From contig CP136066.1 in assembly GCA_032622095.1 (NCBI GenBank), positions 48,212,911 to 48,276,910 of the forward strand: a stretch of 64,000 nucleotides of DNA, read 5' to 3'. A program made the translations under genes and the position numbers. The stretch is from Siphonodentalium dalli (lineage: Eukaryota; Mollusca; Scaphopoda; Gadilida; Siphonodentaliidae). Each line of letters begins with the position of its first letter. Within the stretch, counting starts at the first letter, position 1. Shown here piece after piece: positions 47,001 through 59,170 of this stretch. Under the pieces are notes generated by a model. It was not told the DNA's origin. It worked only from the letters and a program-made list of their open reading frames with translations, and did not search any database.

Positions 47001-47870
47001 TAGCATGTACGCTCTGTATTATATATTGCTTGTTGGCGACGATAGAACGGACGCTCTTTATTATCTATTGCTTGTTGGCGACGATAGCAAGGACGCTCTT
47101 TATTATATAGTATCTGCTTGTTGGCGATGGTAGCATGGACGCTCTTTATTATCTATTGCTTGTTGACGATGGTAGCATGGACGCTCTTTATTATCTATTG
47201 CTTGTTGGCGACGATAGCAAGGACGCTCTTTATTATATAGTATCTGCTTGTTGGCGATGGTAGCATGGGCGCTCTTTATTATCTATTGCTTGTTGGCGAT
47301 GATAGTACAGACGCTCTTTATTATCTATTGGTTGTTGACGATGGTAGCATGGGCGCTCTTTATTATCTATTGCTTGTTGGCGATGGTAGCATGGACGCTC
47401 TTTATTATCTATTGCTTGTTGGCGATGGTAGCACGGACGCTCTTTATTATCTATTGCTTGTTGGCGATGGTAGCATGGACGCTCTTTATTATCTATTGCT
47501 TGTTGGCGATGGTAGTACATACGCTCTTTATTAGTTATTGCTTGCTGGTGATGATAGCACGGACGCTCTTTATTATATATTGCTTGTTGGCGATGGTAGC
47601 ATTGACGCTCTTTAGTATGTATTGCTTGTTGGTGATGATAGAACGGACGCTCTTTATTATCTATTGTTTGTTGGCGATGGTAGCATTGACGCTCTTTAGT
47701 ATGTATTGCTTGTTGGTGATGATAGAACGGACGCTCTTTATTATCTATTGCTTGTTGGCGATGTTAGCACGGACGCTCTTTATTATCTATTGCTTGTTGG
47801 CGACGATAGCAAGGACGCTCTTTATTATCTATTGCTTGTTGGCGACGATAGCAAGGACGCTCTTTATTAG
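44040..47870 (+). repeat. 42-bp minisatellite, about 90 copies over 3.8 kb
   Basis: The unit is GGACGCTCTTTATTATCTAT, then TGCTTGTTGGCGATGATAGC, then AC. Since 42 is a multiple of 3, each frame encodes a 14-residue repeat: LLVGDDSTDALYYL in one, CLLAMIARTLFIIY in another, and CYHRQQAIDNKERP on the minus strand. Open runs reach 480 codons (45265-46707), broken by small indels. Variants recur in blocks: TATATAGTATCTGCTTG at 45120 and 45250 recurs at 47103 and 47232, and a CCCCCTTTTATATATTGATTG variant occurs at about 44816 and 46677, indicating roughly 2-kb higher-order duplication. There is no start context, no splice logic and no domain, so coding is unlikely. Confidence 0.95.
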
Positions 47871-47931
47871 ACGCGGTCCTTGGAATTTATGCAGACTGAG
47901 AAACATTCAAAACGTGTGAAAACCTCCGATT

Positions 47932-48085
47932 AAAGGCCCACTTAATTTTCGAGTCACCGATTATTTTTTATAGTGCCTTGATATACGGTTTTAATAAAAA
48001 TCTATGCCATAAAATGTGATTAGAATTCTATAATTCATCACCATTTGGAACGTCTGTGTCTCAGAAGGTGCCCATGGAGTAATAG
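47932..48085 (+). mobile_element. Short TTAAAGG-ended repeat, copy 2
   Basis: TTAAAGGCCCACTTAATTTT, CGAGTCACC, ACGGTTTTAATAA, TATGCCATAAAATG and ATAATTCATCACCATTTGG match 16593-16746 in the opposite orientation. Confidence 0.55.
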
Positions 48086-48140
48086 AAAATACAATAGACA
48101 GTCTAGCCCAAAGGGACTTCATCGTGATACAACAAAAATA

Positions 48141-49360
48141 ACAAGGTAAAACTCTTATTGGAAATTTTCGGCCACATGGCCTTCTTCAGCCAAAACAAGT
48201 TATACAGGTACAATCAATATTAATGTTGACTCTAATTTAACAAGTCCGTTTGATAGTCACACCTTTGCTTCGACGTTTGTGCCTCGATCGACGATGACGT
48301 AATTATATGACGTTGCTTTCACCTGTGCCGTAAATTCGATTGCGAATTCAGTCCATTCGGAATCCGCGTGTCCAATCGCCTGATCCAGGCCTCTTCCTTC
48401 ACAAGACGCAACTGTAGTCCACCATTTACCATGTCCAGAACGGAAAACATCGGTCACGGGCACAATGTCCATTTGAATTGAAATGAGAATAAACAGGCTT
48501 CTCAATATTGTCTATATCCCGGATATGTTCTTTCATCCGTTCCCCTAATGTGCGTTCTGTTTCACCAATATAAACACCTGTTCCGCATTTCCTACATGAC
48601 AAACAATAAACCACATTTTGTGTTTTACAATTAATATTATGCCTAACAGTATACGACTTTGTTTTCACGGAGTTCATTACTGGTTCAAATGAAATTGAAC
48701 TACATACTTTACAGTCTTTACCACACATGGGAACAGGACCCGGTGTCGAGCGGACCAAACGTTTTGTCTTTGCGTGTACCAATATATCACAGATATTTGA
48801 GTCTCTCCTGAACGCAACAGGTGGAGGCTCAGAAAACACTTTTTTCATCCGTTCCGAGTCATGGAGCACGTTCATGTGGATTTGCGTTATCGACCTAATG
48901 TCCCGAATGTTATTCGAGAACGTGGCGACTAGAGGAACTCTTGTTGTTGCAGCCTTTTCGCGCTTTTTCCTGTGTAGAAGTACACCCCTATCCAATTTAT
49001 CCACTCTTGTCATTTGCATCTCAATAAATTTGAAGCTATATCGACGTAGTCTGAGTTGCTTCTTAAGTTTCCCCCTCTGTCGCACATAGTCCTTTTCTTT
49101 CTCGCAAATCCTACGAATTCGCACTCCTAATCCATATATCATCGACTTCTTTGTATGTGCCGGGTGGTCAGACTTGCTATTGAGATACATTTGTTTGTCG
49201 GTGGGTTTCTGGTATAAGTCAGTGTAAATATCTGTGTTAGTTAATTTTACATACATGTCCAAGAACTCAATCTTCTCCCTGTTGTACCTCAATTCCACTT
49301 TTATATTTGGATGTATGCTGTTAGAATAGTCATAAAATTCCATCAAACTCTCTATAGGGG
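48141..49360 (-). mobile_element. Penelope-like element, fragment B (RT tail, linker, GIY-YIG)
   Basis: One minus-strand frame (49424-48426) covers the end of the reverse transcriptase (REKIEFLDMYVKL, LYQKPTDKQMYLNSKSDHPA), a basic linker (RQRGKLKKQLRLRR), the CGKDCKVC cluster, and the GIY-YIG domain (GTGVYIGETERTLGERMKEH, then PVYSHFNSNGHCARD). A small indel then shifts the frame. The last part (LVKEEAWIRRLDTRIPNGLN in fragment A) is present as DNA but out of frame. The 3' UTR carries the same GGCCATGTGGCC hairpin as fragment A. The RT catalytic core is missing: a 5'-truncated copy. The first 20 or so residues of the frame precede the element. Confidence 0.87.
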
Positions 49361-50144
49361 TGCGTCGAAATACCAAGCAGTACCAAGCAGAACCAAGCTG
49401 AAGAAAACTAAGGCGGAAAATCATTCTTCGTGGGAAATCGTCTATTGATTTGAAATATGTCTATTGATTAAGCAAATATGGCTATTGAAACGGATTGTAC
49501 GTTTATTGAATATGCGATATCTGTACTAATTGTTTGTTATTAGTTATTAGTTGAACAAAGAATACTATTAAATTAAAATAGAAGATTAATTCTGCATCGG
49601 TCAACAGTTATTATGAATCTATATCTATTAAAACGGAATTGTCTCTTATTGAATCCAAGAACGGCTATTGGTTTGAAAACGGAGACTTGGTTTGAAATAG
49701 ATTCCTATTAAATGTGCGGTGCATGTAATTGTTTTCATAAACCACCATTAACTTTTATTTCATGTAATTTCCGACCGAATGGCCGCCAATACTTGTTGTC
49801 CTTTTTATGTTGAGCAATTTGGCAAAAACGAAATTCCATGGCCATATTTGCACGACTAAACAAGCTCACAAATAACCACTCTACGAACTGAGAATGAAGC
49901 TGAAAAAGACTATTTGTTCCGCTTGGAAAATCGTCAGATAAATGAAAACAAACAGTTTAATTGTTACATGTGTGCAAACCTATATGTAAAAATACCAAGA
50001 TTAAATCAGAAACGTTCCCATAATAAAGTTGGTAATAAATTAATAATCAATGTTCAGATCGCAATGCGCCTAAAACAGAAGACGGAGTTTGATATAAGGG
50101 GAGTAACTCAAAACACTATTGTAGTAACTCGTAAGACGAACTGA
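49361..50144. other. Intergenic stretch, no gene recognised
   Basis: 49385-49410 has AGTACCAAGCAGAACCAAGC, a short direct repeat. The rest is AT-rich non-coding sequence. Confidence 0.45.
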
Positions 50145-51565
50145 GGGTCTATTCTCATTGCACACGCGCGTGCGATTAATCGCAGCGTTTTTTAAGGTGC
50201 GTGTAAACATATTAACGCAGAGCGATTCGTGATCAATTATCTTCCTCAATCAGCCACGTCCTATTCGTGACCAATCATTATTGCAATCAAACTCGTCATT
50301 GATATAGCCGTTACATAGAATGACATGGTTCACTCGGTCACATATACTATCCGGGTACAGTCATTCTCATAACTGATGGGCGATAAAATAATAAATGTAC
50401 GGGAAGGAAATGGCTTGGAAAGAAGTTTCCTACGTATAGCTAGCATCCGTGGTGATTTTTGTAGAATTCAATCGAATTATTTTACCCGTCTGTCTCGCGC
50501 AAAACTGTACCCAACATTGTGAATATATAGAGTGATAATTATGTGCCGTTTAGCATGTGCGATCACTGATGATAAGCCGCCGAATGATGACGATCAAATT
50601 GAAATCAATCGCTCATGCGAACAGCGTCCTGGCGACAGAATGAGACCTTAAACGATGCGTGTGTGACTCTTATGGTCGTATTCTGAGTCCCACCACTTAT
50701 TATAATTGAATAGTGGTTCGTCAATTATAGTACCGCGTTGTCACTGTTGCCAGCGGCTATACAAATGAGCACTCGGTGATGGTGGAGGGGGGGGGGGGCT
50801 GAAGAGAAAAAAACGTTCATACACAGGGTTAACATAAAAATCCCTCCCAACAATGGGTCTACCATCCTCCCTGCATGCAAATCTATTTGTTTTTCCATCA
50901 ACAAACTGGGGTCTCATCCCCTCTTTCCCCATAATTTTTACTGGATATCACGTTTGAGTACAATTGTTTTAAATGAGCTTTATTCAGAAAGACGATTTTT
51001 GTCAGACCTATAGCTAACTATAAAGTAAAATTTTGAAAGATCTAATTCAACCACTTGAATCGTACACTTTTGATAATATTCAGTGATAATAACAATAATA
51101 TGCATAAAACTCCTGTAATCTGGGTTGTGGTCGTACTATATAGTGTTATTTTCGTTTCAAGCTGGAATAAAATATGCATATTTATGCCCAACTACATGGA
51201 ATTGAACCCTCTATTTTTAATTATAATTAGCTAGATATAAATTTTGTCCTCAAAACTTATGTCATTTTGATGGCATGGCTAGTTATACTCAACTTATACC
51301 TGAGTAAATCTAACTGAGGAAAATTAAAGTTAATGTGTCAGCATATATATATATGTGGTCACCCCCACCCAAAAGTACTTTATCATCCTCCAACCTACCC
51401 TAGCCCTGGCTCCTGTGTATGCATGTGTTCGTCAGACCCCCACCCCTATTGGGGGGGACTCTTAGCAGTGGGAGGAAGGAATGCAATCGAACACACATAT
51501 AGAGCCGCTCGACCTTAAAAAACGCTGCGATTAATCGCACGCGCGTGTGCAATGAGAATAGACCC
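50145..51565 (+). mobile_element. 1.4-kb TIR element, GGGTCTATTCTCATTGCACA family
   Basis: The inverted ends of about 52 bp, GGGTCTATTCTCATTGCACA, CGCGCGTGCGATTAATCGCA, GCGTTTTTTAAGG, are matched at 51514-51565 with no mismatch that I can see. The flanks TGA and TTA would fit a 3-bp TNA target duplication with one mutation. The interior has no transposase: the longest frames are about 60 codons and lack motifs. A poly-G/C stretch (50786-50798) and a TATATATATATG run (51344-51355) are present. Non-autonomous. Confidence 0.85.
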
Positions 51566-52049
51566 TTAGTCGGTGAAACGCGGTGCCCAGCGTTAGAGCC
51601 TCGAGTGACATGGTTTGGAGTGGTGTGTACATAAATAGCGCGGGATAATGATTTCTGTAAATATAAAGAGCAATTAGTTCAATCTTGTGCCGGAAGTTGA
51701 TTTTAACCCGCCCCACCAGGTCCCTCGAAACACCCCAAATTCCCTCCAGGAAATTTCATTTGCCCGCCCACGTCCCGTTCGGTTTTATTTTTTACAAAAG
51801 ATTTTCCGACGGCTACAGTTGTTCAACATGAAACCCCATGTGGCTCGAAATTCCAACTGATGGTTATTTAAATAAAACAATTATACCAAAAGTGGAAAAC
51901 TATCTGACTTTTGGTCAAAAACAAGATATTGCAGATTATATATTGGTTGAAAAAACTATCAAAACGATTTCATCCTATTCCTCAATAAATATAAAGATTG
52001 TATTCCGAATGACGGAACGTGCAAAAGAAGACATGCACCATGCAATTAA
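51566..52049. other. Stretch upstream of actin, no gene recognised
   Basis: A 76-codon frame (51838-52068) runs into a MITE end and has no recognised motif. Otherwise non-coding. Confidence 0.4.
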
Positions 52050-52190
52050 CCCTTTATATACTAAATAAACATTGGGAAGTGTTCAGCTAATAAGTTCAAC
52101 AAACCGCCATAGGTCTTTGTTGAACTTATCATCTGAACATTTCCTACCCAAGAATATAAATCATTCTTCAGTTGTGGGGGGTAGCGTCTC
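52050..52190 (+). mobile_element. piggyBac-like MITE fragment upstream of actin
   Basis: TTAA at 52046-52049 is followed by CCCTTTATATACTAAAT and a short hairpin, TAAGTTCAACAAA...TTTGTTGAACTTA. The same layout is found in the intronic element at 53461-53726. No right TIR is seen here. Confidence 0.6.
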
Positions 52191-52566
52191 TAAGTTCACA
52201 CTCTGGGGACCTCATTCTGCAAATGTCCAGCACCATATTTTGAGACCTGGGCATGAATGGCGTCAAACCGGATGGGCAGCATCTTTAACAAATTTTGGTT
52301 GGAAATTTATTTTAAAAATATACGTAGTGTTTCCTGCCTTCGATAAGTCATCCAGTTGAAGTATGCCAGCCACAACACCGTACCTTGCACAGCATGACCA
52401 GGTTCTTGTAATTAGCGCCCGTATCAAATAATATATATAATTATATTGTTAACCACAGGTATCTTGCATGCGAATGCACGTGGTGGTAATTGCATCACCA
52501 TATATGTGATAACATCATGCTGAGGACCAGATTCCAAGAAGCGGACCAGGTGGGATCAGAACCGAA

Positions 52567-52573
52567 TATAAGG
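52567..52573 (+). promoter_or_regulatory. Possible TATA-like box of the actin gene
   Basis: TATAAGG lies 118 bp before the actin ATG. With initiation about 30 bp downstream it would give a 5' UTR of roughly 85-90 bases. Alternatively a non-coding first exon lies further upstream, as in many actin genes. No perfect CArG box (CC-W6-GG) was found close by. Confidence 0.35.
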
Positions 52574-52600
52574 TCTGATGTATGATGTTCAGTAAAATAA

Positions 52601-52858
<258 letters not shown>

Positions 52859-53264
52859 TGAATTACATGTTTTTATCTGACAGTTCATTGTTCATGCATA
52901 TAGCCAGGAAACGATATATGTTCTATACCGTATTTAAAGTCACATACATGTTTAACAGAAATAAAGAATTTGTACTAACTCTTAAAGATGCCCATTCCGA
53001 TTTTACAAATCAGAAATAGCTTTAAAACACAATAAAGGCCAATATTTTGAACTTATATGATGCTAACTTTTAAATGCAAAAATCAGAGCGTGCAGATAAT
53101 GTTTCCCCAAATAAGGACAACAAATTATATTACTTATCTTTATTTAATAGCTTTAATCAAGGTTTTAAAAATGTTATGCCTCTTGCACATATTCACGAAT
53201 AATCTCATCATGCAGACTACCTCATTTCCCTGTGCGTGGATCACAAATCTGCGCTTTCCGGGAT

Positions 53265-53350
53265 TAGAACCAACTTCGCCATGCTGACAGGGTTATGTTA
53301 ACCTGAGAATAATGGACCATGCACCTTACCAACTGAGTCATCATGGGCCA
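53265..53350 (-). mobile_element. SINE head (tRNA-like) in the actin intron
   Basis: The minus strand reads TGGCCCATGATGACTCAGTT, with A-box-like TGACTCAGTTGG and B-box-like GGTTCTAATCCC. The fragment is short, with no clear tail. Confidence 0.5.
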
Positions 53351-53460
53351 TTTATCCAAGAAAACCGTAATAATTCGATGAATTCTTATTTTACTGAAGG
53401 GAGCTATGTTCAATACCTGGATTAGTTTAAAGCAATCAAACTTGATTGTCGACTTATCAA

Positions 53461-53726
53461 ACCTTTCTATACTAAATACTCATTGACGAATAGTTATCCA
53501 TGAGGTAATGTCCATATATTAAGTTCAACAAATGACCATAGGTCGTTTGTTGAACTTATTATCTAAACATTTCCAGCCAATGAATATGAATCATTCTGGT
53601 CTTGTATATTCTTTTTTCTATCTATCGTCTTGTTTTATTGCATAAAGACCCCTCCAAATGAATAATAGACTATTCCAATTTATATTTATATAACTGACTG
53701 GGAAAATCCATTTAGTATAGAAAGGG
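53461..53726 (+). mobile_element. piggyBac-like MITE in the actin intron
   Basis: The TIRs are ACCTTTCTATACTAAAT on the left and the complement of ATTTAGTATAGAAAGGG on the right, with TTAA on the right (53727-53730) and TCAA on the left. It contains the hairpin AAGTTCAACAAATG...CGTTTGTTGAACTT at about 53521-53559. Non-coding. Confidence 0.75.
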
Positions 53727-54083
53727 TTAAACATTAGCATTTGAACATGACTGTGTCTTCAATCCAAATATTTATACCATGCAGTATATAACTGGTTTAT
53801 CATTCTCATAGCATATACATGTGGGAACATTAAATGTGTTGCTTTAAATGCTGATTGACTGTCGTGAAAACTTTTCGATCAATATTGAAGATGACACATT
53901 CAAACATCATTCAACAATCAATGTTACCATTCTCTGAGATACATGAAATGCTCCTTATATAGATTTCCATAACGACCACGAAAGAGACAACTTGAAAACA
54001 ATGCAATAGTTCGGTCTGTTCTTCAACATTCCAGCTGATCATCATTATTTATGTGTCTAACCGAGAAATTAATATTCCAATGA

Positions 54084-55115
<1,032 letters not shown>

Positions 55116-55376
55116 TAACTTTGAGCTCAAATTATGCTATAATTATATAATTAATTAATTAAAGCTAGAGTAAATCAGCAACGATCGATTTTGTATATAT
55201 TTGCTGTACCCGCTTCTACTTACCGTGGTTGCATGCATTGGAACATGACCTGGACGGCAAATTTGTGTATGTTCATATTTCTTTGAATCACCCTATGCAA
55301 ACCACACGATGGCCCTCGAGACTCGACCCACCTGTCGGTTTCATGAATTGGACCTACTGCGCCATTTTTTAATTGG

Positions 55377-55382
55377 AATAAA
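55377..55382 (+). promoter_or_regulatory. Polyadenylation signal of the actin gene
   Basis: AATAAA lies 262 bases after the stop codon and is followed by a T-rich stretch (TTGTTTCAGCTTTGTATTT). Cleavage is expected at about 55400. Confidence 0.65.
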
Positions 55383-55400
55383 TTGTTTCAGCTTTGTATT

Positions 55401-55832
55401 TATATATTGAACCACAGTCTCATTGACAGTTTCATTTATAATTTCTAATGTCAAGTCTATAAGGTACATTTTAGTTTTGGAAATTCTCCAGAATGATCAA
55501 AGGCAGTAATCGATCACCTGGTTCGTCACTTTTGAAGAAACACTATAGTACCTATATATAGCCCTTGGAATGTCGAACAGGAACGTAGTGGTGTGTATGT
55601 CTCACCTCCCTCCAATGATGGTCCAATGTTATATAACTTTAAAAATTTAAAAACAATGTATGTATGGTAATTTAAAATCCCAAATATGAATATTGCCAAA
55701 TTTCCAGCCAAGTTACAGGAACGACTGAGTCATTATTTCGTGTGAGAATCCAGATTCAGAATCCGAAATTGATTACGAGGGCGGGGCTAAATCCCCCTAA
55801 TTACGCGGATTATAGATGGTTCTCCGCAAAGA
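55401..55832. other. Intergenic stretch downstream of actin
   Basis: Non-coding by inspection, apart from a minus-strand frame of 61 codons without motifs. Confidence 0.45.
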
Positions 55833-55836
55833 TTAA

Positions 55837-56161
55837 AGGTACCCAATCACCAGACGCTCCTAAATTACTATTTCTTTGGCTTCGGGGGTAAAAATATTTG
55901 ATTCGAGCCGAGGAACCCACCCATCAAAGCTCAGAGTGATTAGATATCGATGTTTGAAGTTTGCTATTTCTATTATTGTGGACCAGAAGCACGTAGTCAA
56001 AAGGACGAAGATGCGGATGAAGATGGATAACTCTAAAATCAAGTGGTAATAATATCCACTCTGAGTTTTGATGGGCGGGTTCCTCGACTAGAATCAAATA
56101 TTTGTTATCCCCGAAGCCAAAAAAATAGTAGTTTAGGAGCGTATGATCGGATTGAGTACCT
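55837..56161 (+). mobile_element. TTAAAGGTACTCAA MITE, copy with TTAA flanks
   Basis: TTAA at 55833-55836 and 56162-56165. The left end is AGGTACCCAATCACCAGA and the right end GATCGGATTGAGTACCT. The subterminal inverted block contains TTTGATTCGAGCCGAGGAAC on the left and TTCCTCGACTAGAATCAAAT on the right, so the TIR is effectively about 100 bp with mismatches. Confidence 0.8.
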
Positions 56162-56165
56162 TTAA

Positions 56166-56672
56166 TAGATCACAGACATACATTCGCAAATATAAGCACC
56201 AAATGTAGCGCCACACGATTTAATTCCTCGTTGCATTGAATAAGAACGCGTATGAAATTGGTGGAAATTGACTCTAAACATATTTTTATCAGTATTTTTG
56301 CCACTCCCCTCCCTATCCCTGACTCAGGCGGCGCCACTTTTGATAACTTTAAGCCACACAATTAGACTCATTATGGAGATGAATATATATAAAATTTGTG
56401 GAAATCGGCGACGAAAGAAATTCGTATCCAATTTAGTGCCCCCCTCCCCATCTCACACAAACTCACTCACTTAAAATGGAAATCACTCCGGTAAGGTGCT
56501 CCATTACTTATAATAAATGTATAAGAATGACGTTTTGTGGTGTCATTGGATGTACAATTTATGAGAATACGTGTAACACTTTGAGCAAGAGTATTCTCCA
56601 TTCCCACCAAATGTCAACATCAGAAGGTTTCACATCACTTTAACCTAGGTAAGGCCGGGTAACCCTGCTAGT
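56166..56672 (+). mobile_element. Rearranged Helitron-like family 2 fragment
   Basis: 56176-56470 is the reverse complement of the family 2 5' end and repeat units (ACATTCGCAAATATA near 56179; GTGGAAATCGGCGAC near 56398). The sequence then switches at about 56472 to the forward 3' end (CACTCCGGTAAGGTGCTCCA to CCTAGGTAAGGCCGGG and CTAG at 56669-56672, followed by T). So a 5' part is inverted relative to a 3' part. The TTAA MITE lies just at its left edge. Confidence 0.7.
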
Positions 56673-56754
56673 ATCTCATATCCACTAAGAAAATATTTCA
56701 ATGTTGTATTTGTAGATCTTGAGTGGCTATTCGGCTATGGTGTGACAAACAGGG

Positions 56755-57195
56755 ATACAGGGAGTGACATGGTCAATATGTATACAAGGATTGACCATGA
56801 TCATGTATGAATGTTTTGAATAGGTACACACGGGGTGACTCTATGGCCATACGTCGGGTAAAGGAGTATACCAGGTGCCATGGGCGAGGGTATGTGTATG
56901 AAGCGAGTGGCTATATGGTCAATGGTGAGGCACACATGTACACCCGGCGTGACTCTATGGGCATTGTTGTGGTGTTGATGTATATATTGATTGTCTATTT
57001 GACCATGTGTGTGGAGAATATGTATACAGGGGATAACCTTATGGCCAATGGTGAGATGAATGGGTATACAAGGAGTGACTATATGGTTATGGGTCATGTT
57101 TAGGAGTATACCCGTGTGCCTGCATTGTGACTCATGGCTGTATGGTCATCAGTGGTCATGTGTCAGGTTCACGTGTATACAGTAGGTCAATATGT
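56755..57195 (-). repeat. Degenerate 40-bp-type satellite, inverted orientation
   Basis: Carries GGTGACTCTATGGCCATA, GTCAATGGTGAGGCACACATG and GGAGTGACTATATGGTCATG blocks, the reverse complement of the satellite at 1197-2217. Both strands are open for about 98 codons, owing to the repeat. Confidence 0.7.
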
Positions 57196-57644
57196 GATAA
57201 TAGAGACCTTTCGCAAAACTCACGTTTACGATTACGGATACGGATAGGGTACTACGTCACCAACCTTTGTGTACTTTCTAATCGTTCTCGTATTTTACTA
57301 TCCGTAATAACGGTTACGATTTCATGGTTTCTAATAAGCTCAAATAACACCTGAAATTTATTTTCTGCAATATATCACTTTACTCCGTTCGAGACTGTAT
57401 ATGTATATCATGTAAACCATCCAGTTGTATTGAGCTACGACCTCGATATGCTGTTTAGATTGCCAATCACTGTACTCGTCGTCGTGAATCACGAGCTTCC
57501 CGCGAAATAAGATCGCTATTCACAACGGATAGCCATCGCTGGCTGCGACAGAAAACTTTACAGTAAGAGGAGTGCACAATGAAACCAGTCCCCAACAATA
57601 CAGTATATAGTGTGCGATGCACGAGGAGCTTTGAGTGATTATTA

Positions 57645-58442
57645 CACTCTTATAACGAATGTGTAGAAACGATTACACATCAAATGTGTAAACCCGGTTA
57701 ATACACATAGCAATGTGTAGATTTACATACAAATACATGGACCAAGGGCGTTCTACACATAATGTGTATATTTTGTTACACATAATTGTGTAAGAACGTA
57801 GAGCATGCGCATTGCGGTGCCTTCAGTTTCATAGTCTGCTACATGACGGCCATATTGTTCGAGTATATTTTTTGGAATACAATCTACAGCGATCGCAGAC
57901 AAGTAATGTAAGTTCAGAATTCCGACTTGTGGGTATAGTATTAATAATATATGAGGATGTATTTGTTAAAACTTTTATGGCGATTACTGCCCTTAGACTC
58001 TTGTTATGATTCTTGTAATAATACTAATATTATGCAATCACGCCACGACCCTGGTTTGTTAATTTAAAACAAAACCTCACACAGTACAGAACAAAATACT
58101 ACATACCACTGCACGCCATGAAAGATTTAACATATAAATCTGCATATATCTTTAATACTATACCCAAAGGTCGGACAACTGAACTTACATTTATTGTCTA
58201 CGAACGTTGTGTGTAGGAACCTACACAAAATGTGTAAGGGATATGTGTAGATTTTATGCACACAGTTTGTATAAATGTGTAGAAATTTACCCATTTATGT
58301 GTAAAAATTGTTACACAATTTGTGTACGAGTATGAAACTACACATATACTACACAAATATGTTTAAGATCAAAATTGAATAATGATTGTGTAGCAGAGCT
58401 ACACATTTTGTGTAGAAAGCCTACACATTAGTCATAAGAGTG
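57645..58442 (+). mobile_element. Nested TA-flanked MITE rich in TGTGTA/TACACA motifs
   Basis: TA lies on both sides (57643-57644 and 58443-58444). The ends are CACTCTTATAACGAATGTGTAG and the near-complement CTACACATTAGTCATAAGAGTG. TGTGTAG/CTACACA motifs recur many times in both subterminal parts (57645-57800 and 58195-58442), in both orientations, around a less repetitive centre. A TA duplication suggests a Tc1/mariner-type mover. No coding. Confidence 0.75.
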
Positions 58443-58964
58443 TATGTGCAAGATAGTCACAATATATAGTGAAATTCAACAATTATTTACTCCAACAACC
58501 CATGGTGGTGTCCTAACGTTATAGAATGCCTCAGGAGAGCCTAAATACTGGCATAACCCAATTAATGAATAGTGAAAGATTTTTGTGTTCTCTTGCCCTT
58601 TCCCGAATTGAATAGTTCATTCAATTTAATAATATTCGGTTTTCGGTAGAAGTTGGGTTTTATATATCTCTCTCGTAGAGTCTGTAATGCAGGGCATTTT
58701 AAAATTACAGGGAATTCATAACCTATTTTTAAATTACATGGAATTCATAACCGAGTTCTAAGTTACATAAAGTACACTGTCTGAGTAATCTGAACCTACC
58801 CTGGATCCCGATTCAACTGGTAAGTAGTGATTTCTGCTCCTGAACCGTAACTAAAAGAATATTTGGCACACTCACCGACATCACCAGAGCTCAGCAGTCT
58901 CTGTCAGGTTTGTTCTTTGCATTTAATTTTAATTAAAAAAACACGCACAAATGCGGCATTTGAA

Positions 58965-59170
58965 GGTACTCAATCCGATTAGATGTCCCCATATCATCAG
59001 ATTCCAACAACAATTTTTTTTTTAAATGCCGCTTCTGTTATCAGAATCGCGTAATTGCTCACAATTAATGCTAACCATGCACAGTCAACTATATTATAAA
59101 ATTGCCCAAAACCTGTTATTTATCAACATTTTGTTCAACGAAATTTTGCCGGTTTGTCAAATATCTGACA
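58965..59170 (+). mobile_element. TTAAAGGTACTCAA MITE, left half only
   Basis: GAAGGTACTCAATCCGATTA, CCCCATATCATCAGATTCCA and TTGTTCAACGAAAT match the 34766 copy in order. The right half is missing. Confidence 0.55.

Noticed and set aside
42303-47870. CRISPR-like array
   Set aside because: Units are contiguous with no unique spacers, and the genome is animal.
51838-52068. 76-codon frame upstream of actin
   Set aside because: It ends inside the TIR of a MITE (CCCTTTATATACTAAAT) and has no recognised motif.
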